From CAXSEF01 sp964236535 (lineage in GTDB: Bacteria; Pseudomonadota; Alphaproteobacteria; Acetobacterales; Acetobacteraceae): a DNA stretch of 64,000 bases. The notes under the pieces were generated by a model. That model did no database searches, was not told the DNA's origin, and saw only the letters and a program-made list of their open reading frames with translations. A program made the position numbers and the translations under genes. This document shows positions 60,194 to 64,000 of the stretch, piece by piece. How positions within the stretch are numbered: position 1 is the stretch's first letter; every line of letters starts with the position of its first letter. The stretch spans positions 102,505 through 166,504 of the forward strand of contig CAXSEF010000001.1 of the NCBI GenBank assembly GCA_964236535.1, written 5' to 3'.

Positions 60194-61387
60194 TTGATCG
60201 GTCTTGCCGACGTGCGGGAGGCAGCCGAGCGCATCGCCGGCCGGGTGCTCCGCACGCCGTCCCTGCCCTGCCTGGCGCTGTCGCGGGTGGTCGGCGCCGA
60301 AATCACGCTCAAGCTCGAGAATCTGCAGGCGATCGGCTCGTTCAAGGAGCGCGGGGCGGCCAACAGGCTCGCGCTGCTGACCGCCGAGGAGCGCGCGCGC
60401 GGGGTGATCGCGGCCTCGGCCGGCAACCACGCGCAGGGCGTGGCGCGGCACGCCCAGCTCTCCGGCATCGCGGCCACCATCGTCATGCCGCGCCACACGC
60501 CGGCGGCCAAGGTGACGCGCACCGCGGCCTGGGGCGCGCGGGTGGTGCTGCACGGCGAGGACTTCGCCGAGGCGGCGGCGCACGCGCTGCTGCTGGCGGC
60601 GGCGGAGGGGCTGGTGTTCGTCCATCCGTATGACGACCCGGCGGTGATGGCGGGCCAGGGGACGCTGGCGCTGGAGCTGCTGGAGGACGCGCCGGAGATC
60701 GAGGTGCTGGTGGTGCCGGTGGGCGGCGGCGGGATGATCGCCGGCTGTGCCACCGTGGTGGCGGCGCTGCGGCCGGACATCGAGGTGCTGGGCGTGCAGG
60801 TCGAGGCCTATGCGTCGCTGGCGCGCGAGCCGGGGCGGGTGGCGCCGTGGGGCGGGCCGACGATCGCCGAGGGCATCGCGGTGTCGCGGGTCGGCGTGCA
60901 CACGCTGCCGGTGATCGAGGCGCGGGTGGCCGAGGTGCTGCCGGTGTCGGAGCGTGGCGTGGAGGACGCGATCGCGCTGCTCGCCGAGGGCGCCAAGGTG
61001 GTCGCCGAGGGGGCGGGCGCCGCGGGGGTCGCGGCGCTGCTGGCCTACCCGGAGCGGTTCCGCGGGCGGCGGGTGGCGACGGTGGTGTGCGGCGGCAACA
61101 TAGACCCGCGCATCCTGGCCAACGTGCTGCTGCGCAACCTGCTGCGCGACGGCCGGCTGCTGCGGCTGCGCATGCAGATCCCGGACCGGCCGGGGGTGCT
61201 CGCCGACATCTCCGGGCGGATCGGCAGCATGGGCGGCAACATCATCGAGGTGCTGCACCAGCGGCTGTTTGCCGCGGCGTCGGTGCAGGCGGCGGAGCTA
61301 GAGGTGATGGTCGAGGCGCGCGACCCGCCGCACGCCAATGACATCGCGGCGTCGCTCGCGGAGCGCTACGTGGTGCAGCGGGTCTGA
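60194..61387 (+). CDS. ilvA: Threonine ammonia-lyase (biosynthetic/catabolic type with ACT domain)
   Basis: PLP enzyme converting threonine to 2-oxobutyrate, the entry to isoleucine synthesis. The 397-residue protein has the PLP lysine in GSFKERGAANRL (Lys51 from TTG), ASAGNHAQGVARHAQ, the phosphate loop VPVGGGGMIAGCATVV, and the C-terminal segment GGNIDPRILANVLLRNLL. A single ACT-like regulatory domain follows (LLRLRMQIPDRPGVLADISGRIGSMGGNIIEVLHQR). TTG 60194 gives MIGLADVREAAERIAGRVLRTP, matching the family; no clear ribosome site is seen and GTG 60212 is an alternative. The open frame upstream is repeat-derived. Confidence 0.92.
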   Translation: MIGLADVREAAERIAGRVLRTPSLPCLALSRVVGAEITLKLENLQAIGSFKERGAANRLALLTAEERARGVIAASAGNHAQGVARHAQLSGIAATIVMPRHTPAAKVTRTAAWGARVVLHGEDFAEAAAHALLLAAAEGLVFVHPYDDPAVMAGQGTLALELLEDAPEIEVLVVPVGGGGMIAGCATVVAALRPDIEVLGVQVEAYASLAREPGRVAPWGGPTIAEGIAVSRVGVHTLPVIEARVAEVLPVSERGVEDAIALLAEGAKVVAEGAGAAGVAALLAYPERFRGRRVATVVCGGNIDPRILANVLLRNLLRDGRLLRLRMQIPDRPGVLADISGRIGSMGGNIIEVLHQRLFAAASVQAAELEVMVEARDPPHANDIAASLAERYVVQRV

Positions 61388-61564
61388 AGCCTGGGTGGCT
61401 CGGGTCAGGAAGGCAAGGGCAGAGGCTCGGCCTCGGGGCTGCGCTCAGGGCTGAGCCTTGAGAATGCAGTTGTCTGGTGCCTGCCGCGCAAGGTCGTGCC
61501 GCTTGGTGGTTTGATCCGGGGGGCGTCGCCGTAGTGTTGCGGCTGGGACGACGGCGGCGACGGG

Positions 61565-61725
61565 GTGAAACGGCGCGTGGATGACGGGAACAGCTACGAG
61601 CAGGACTTCCATGCGTGGACAGCCGAGCAGGCGGCGTTGCTGCGCGCGGGGCGGGTCTCCGAGGCGGACGTCGAGCCATATTGCCGAGGAGATCGAGACC
61701 CTGGGGCGCGGTGCCGGCTCAGGCC
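61565..61725 (+). pseudogene. Truncated and frameshifted DUF29 gene
   Basis: Frame one encodes YEQDFHAWTAEQAALLRAGR and SEADVE, the typical DUF29 N-terminus. After about 61670 the similarity continues in another frame as HIAEEIETLGRG, then stops where the convergent symporter gene ends. A normal DUF29 protein is about 150 residues, so only the first third is left, with one frameshift. DUF29 proteins have no firmly known function. Confidence 0.7.
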
Positions 61726-62990
61726 GCCTGCGGTTCCATCTCGCCGATGACTTCGCCGGTTTCCGGGGTGGCGACGAGCTGGCCTTCCCACTTGGCCACG
61801 ACCGCGGCGGCCAGCGAGTTGCCGATCACGTTGGTGGCCGAGCGGCCCATGTCGAGGAAGGTGTCGATGCCGAGGATGAGCAGCAGGCCTTCCTCGGGGA
61901 GGCTGAACTGGCTCAGTGTTGCGGCGATGACCACGAGGCTGGCGCGGGGCACGCCGGCGACGCCCTTGGAGGTGAGCATCAGGGTCAGCAGCATGGCGAT
62001 CTGGGTGCCGGCACTGAGCGGGATGTCGTAGGCCTGGGCGATGAAGATGCTGGCGAAGGTGCAGTACATCATCGTGCCGTCGAGGTTGAACGAGTAGCCC
62101 AGCGGCAGGACGAAGCTGGTGATCTTGGGGGCGACCGGGAATTTCGCCAGCTGTTCCAGTATCTTGGGGTAGGCGGCCTCGGACGAGGCGGTGGAAAAGG
62201 CCAGCAGGAAGGGTTCCTGCACCAGGCGGACCAGGCGGGTGACGCGCGGGCCGAGGATGACGAAGCCCGCGAGGATGAGCAGCAGCCAGAGGCAGACCAG
62301 CCCGAGGTAGAACTCGCCCATGAACTTGGCGTAGTTGACCAGGATGCCGAGGCCGTTGGTGGAGATCGTTGCGGCCATGGCGCAGAACACCGCGAGCGGG
62401 GCGAGCTTCATCACGTAGCCGGTGACGCGCAGGATGATGTGCGACAGGCACTCGACGCCGGCGAGGACGACGCCGGCGGCCTCGCCCATGGCGGCACAGG
62501 CGACGCCGAAGAACACTGAGAAGACAACGATCTGCAGGATCTCGTTGTCGACCATCGGGCGGATGGCGGAGTCGGGAAAGACGTGCTTGACGAAGCCGTC
62601 GAGGGTGAGCGCGTGGGCGTCGATGCCGCTGGCGGCGCCGCTGACGACCTTGTGCACGCCGACGCCGGGCTCGAACAGGTTGACCAGGATCAGGCCGAGG
62701 CTGAGCGAGACCAGCGAGGCGGCCACGAACCACAGCATGGCCTTGGCGCCGACGCGGCCGACGGCGCCGGCGTCGGACATGTGGCCGATGCCGGTGACCA
62801 GGGTCGAGAACACCAGGGGGGCGATGATCATCTTGATCAGGCGCAGGAAGATCGTGCTGCCGATCGAGATGTAGCCGGCGAACAGCTTCCAGGTGGCGGG
62901 GGCGTCGGAGCCGGCGTGGACCGCGGCGCCGGCGGCGATGCCCAGCAGCATCGCGGCCACGATACAGGTCGTCATCCGGCTCGATCTCAT
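61719..62990 (-). CDS. Dicarboxylate/amino acid:cation symporter (DctA/GltP family)
   Basis: Secondary transporter of the DAACS family in the inner membrane, importing C4-dicarboxylates or acidic amino acids with protons or sodium. The 423-residue protein has about eight hydrophobic helices. The re-entrant loop reads AFSTASSEAAYPKILEQL (serine-rich motif), helix 7 is SFVLPLGYSFNLDGTMMYCTFASIFIAQAY, and the second loop is TSKGVAGVPRASLVVIAATL. Helix 8 (ILGIDTFLDMGRSATNVIGNSLAAAVVAKWEG) carries the substrate-binding Asp and Asn. Specificity is undecided. ATG 62990 gives MRSSRMTTCIVAAMLLG. Single gene, 113 bp downstream of msrB on the same strand. Confidence 0.93.
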   Translation of the reverse strand: MRSSRMTTCIVAAMLLGIAAGAAVHAGSDAPATWKLFAGYISIGSTIFLRLIKMIIAPLVFSTLVTGIGHMSDAGAVGRVGAKAMLWFVAASLVSLSLGLILVNLFEPGVGVHKVVSGAASGIDAHALTLDGFVKHVFPDSAIRPMVDNEILQIVVFSVFFGVACAAMGEAAGVVLAGVECLSHIILRVTGYVMKLAPLAVFCAMAATISTNGLGILVNYAKFMGEFYLGLVCLWLLLILAGFVILGPRVTRLVRLVQEPFLLAFSTASSEAAYPKILEQLAKFPVAPKITSFVLPLGYSFNLDGTMMYCTFASIFIAQAYDIPLSAGTQIAMLLTLMLTSKGVAGVPRASLVVIAATLSQFSLPEEGLLLILGIDTFLDMGRSATNVIGNSLAAAVVAKWEGQLVATPETGEVIGEMEPQAA

Positions 62991-63103
62991 GGCGCCGCCA
63001 TCCTGTGACGGCGGCAGTTTGCATGGCTGGCGGGCTGCGGCGCAACCGGTTGCGCCGGGCGCGTGACCGGTTGGCGGCATGGGACGGTGCGTGGGCGCGA
63101 GGG

Positions 63104-63538
63104 CTAGGCGGCGGGCTCGAACTTCATGGCCGCACCGTTCATGCAGTAGCGCAGGCCGGTGGGGCGGGGGCCGTCGGGGAAGACATGGCCGAGGTGGCCG
63201 CCGCAGCGGGCGCAATGCACCTCGGTGCGGGCCATCAGCAGGCCGCGGTCCTGCCGGGTGCCGACGGCGTGGCCGGTGGCCGGGGCAGTGAAGCTGGGCC
63301 AGCCGGTGCCGCTGTCGAACTTGGCGCCGGACGCGAACAGGCCGGCGTCGCAGCCGGCGCAGAGGAAGCGGCCGTCGCGCTGCTCGCGGTCGAGCGGGCT
63401 GGTGCCGGGGCGCTCGGTGCCGTGGCGGCGCAGCACGCGGTACTGCAGGGGGGAGAGGCGCTGCTGCCACTCGGCGTCGCTGTGCTGCACCGGGTAGGCG
63501 GGCGGGGTGGCGGGCCTGGCGGCTCGGAACAGGCTCAT
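63104..63538 (-). CDS. msrB: Peptide methionine (R)-S-oxide reductase MsrB
   Basis: Repairs methionine-R-sulfoxide in proteins. The 144-residue protein has the zinc site Cys60-x2-Cys63 (FLCAGCDAGLF) and Cys109-x2-Cys112 (VHCARCGGHLGHVFPDGP), the substrate region FDSGTGWPSFTAP, and the catalytic cysteine Cys132 in LRYCMNGAAMKF. A 20-residue Ala/Pro-rich leader precedes the domain but is not a convincing signal peptide, so the enzyme is probably cytoplasmic. The upstream region holds the palindrome array at 63735-63885, 200 bp from the start codon. Confidence 0.94.
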   Translation of the reverse strand: MSLFRAARPATPPAYPVQHSDAEWQQRLSPLQYRVLRRHGTERPGTSPLDREQRDGRFLCAGCDAGLFASGAKFDSGTGWPSFTAPATGHAVGTRQDRGLLMARTEVHCARCGGHLGHVFPDGPRPTGLRYCMNGAAMKFEPAA

Positions 63539-63926
63539 GGGCGTCTCTCCTCTGGCAGCGTCGGTCGCGGTCGATGCGGCGGCGGGAAGATGGGGATTGC
63601 GGGACGGTCGCACCAGGAAGCGGGGGGTATGCGGTCGTTGCTGTACCGTATCGTTGACGGCGCGGGTCCGGGGGCGCAGGCGGACCGGGGTGGGCGTCGG
63701 CGCGGGGGGATGGGGGACTTTCCAGGGGCAGAAGTGTCCGGTCAGGCCGGACAGTGCGGTGCTTTTGAGACGAAAGTGTCCGGTGCGGCCGGACACTTTG
63801 ACCCCCGAAGTGTCCGGCGGGACCGGACAGTTCTGCGGGTGGTGTCCGGCCTCGCGTGACGGCGGCGGCACGGGGAGGCCGGACAGTTCGGCTCGGCGGG
63901 TCGTGCGGGGGGGTCGTGCGGGGGGA
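63539..63926. other. Intergenic region upstream of msrB with palindrome array
   Basis: The left part (63539-63730) shows no gene or clear promoter. The right part holds the TGTCCGG/CCGGACA array listed separately, then a short G-rich repeat TCGTGCGGGGGG occurring twice (63899-63926). Confidence 0.5.
63735..63885. repeat. Array of TGTCCGG-N5-CCGGACA palindromes
   Basis: Three perfect 7-5-7 dyads: 63735-63753 (spacer TCAGG), 63777-63795 (spacer TGCGG, extended by AAAG/CTTT to an 11-bp arm) and 63811-63829 (spacer CGGGA). A split fourth copy follows, TGTCCGG at 63843 and CCGGACA at 63879. Spacers differ while arms are identical, which suggests protein-binding sites or multiple terminal repeats of a mobile element. 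Confidence 0.85.
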
Positions 63927-64000
63927 TCAGGGGGGCTTGCGGGCGGACAGGGAAAAGGCGAGCGGCAGCCAGGGCTGGGCGGGCCAGCGGAACAGCCGGT
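63927..64000 (-). CDS. 3' end of an unidentified gene entering from the right edge
   Basis: One minus-strand frame is open from the window edge to a TGA at 63929-63927 and encodes a plausible C-terminus with aromatic and basic residues (RLFRWPAQPWLPLAF, then SARKPP). The other two frames give only Pro/Arg-rich nonsense. With 23 residues visible no family can be assigned, and it may not be a gene at all. Confidence 0.35.
   Translation of the reverse strand, partial: RLFRWPAQPWLPLAFSLSARKPP

Noticed and set aside
55997..61258. Minus-strand open frame of 1753 codons antisense to carB, greA and ilvA
   Set aside because: Arg/His/Pro-rich with no recognisable motif, and the plus-strand genes are complete and conserved.
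63735..63885. CRISPR array
   Set aside because: Repeat units are short palindromes at uneven spacing and no cas gene is present; a regulator or transposase array fits better.

Overview
The window is a stretch of a very GC-rich alphaproteobacterial chromosome. Gene content points to the Rhodospirillales, most likely Acetobacteraceae: an FzlA-type GST, the Hsp20/DUF1150 pair, an NDUFA9-like complex I protein, Coq7, a glutamate synthase, and a lipopolysaccharide export cluster linked to rpoN. The taxonomic placement is inferred; no rRNA gene is present. Coding density is high and almost every gene is a core housekeeping gene.

Layout. 1-1860: lolC/E (cut by the window edge) and lolD, lipoprotein release. 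2019-6424 (minus): a DHDPS-family aldolase with an apparently frameshifted start, dadA and ilvD. 6639-7478: a small DUF1328 membrane protein and infC. 7868-11492 (minus): dsbB, coq7, pabB, pabC. 12347-16941 (minus): nitrite assimilation, a nirC-type channel, nirA, and an Fe-S flavoprotein related to CysJ that lacks the flavodoxin domain. 17277-19131: a RidA-like protein and a FemAB-like protein. 19132-21100: an AT-rich island with one unrecognised P-loop ATPase. 21111-25422 (minus): thrS and two glycosyltransferases. 25518-29810: small enzymes, a TPR protein and FzlA. 29976-36257 (minus): gltB and gltD. 36572-38839: NDUFA9-like protein, tRNA-Leu(CAG), RNase D. 39151-45416: kdsD-lptC-lptA-lptB-rpoN-hpf. 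45593-46449 (minus): hsp20 and DUF1150. 46676-49030: def-fmt-truA. 49245-54373 (minus): a GNAT protein and the macromolecular-synthesis cluster yqeY-dnaG-rpoD. 54648-61387: carA (with an in-frame N-terminal HTH domain), carB, greA, ilvA. 61565-64000: a DUF29 remnant, a dicarboxylate symporter, msrB, a palindrome array and the 3' end of one more gene.

The most striking non-coding feature is a mosaic repeat found in about twenty intergenic places. Each unit is two stem-loops joined by a conserved GCGG(A/G)GTC linker and ending in CCTTGC. Stem sequences differ between copies but stay self-complementary. Many units form head-to-head pairs, as in BIME elements. At least two genes (thrS and an alpha/beta hydrolase) read into a unit and take their C-terminal residues and stop codon from it. 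A second, longer palindromic element occurs twice, just after a stop codon each time.

Other points of interest are the HTH-CarA fusion with two dyad sequences upstream, two five-codon minicistrons chained to the start of rnd, a probable 2-nt frameshift in the DHDPS-family gene, a cluster of TGTCCGG/CCGGACA palindromes near the right end, and a 100-N gap in lptA that is almost certainly an assembly artefact because an identical 55-mer lies on both sides.
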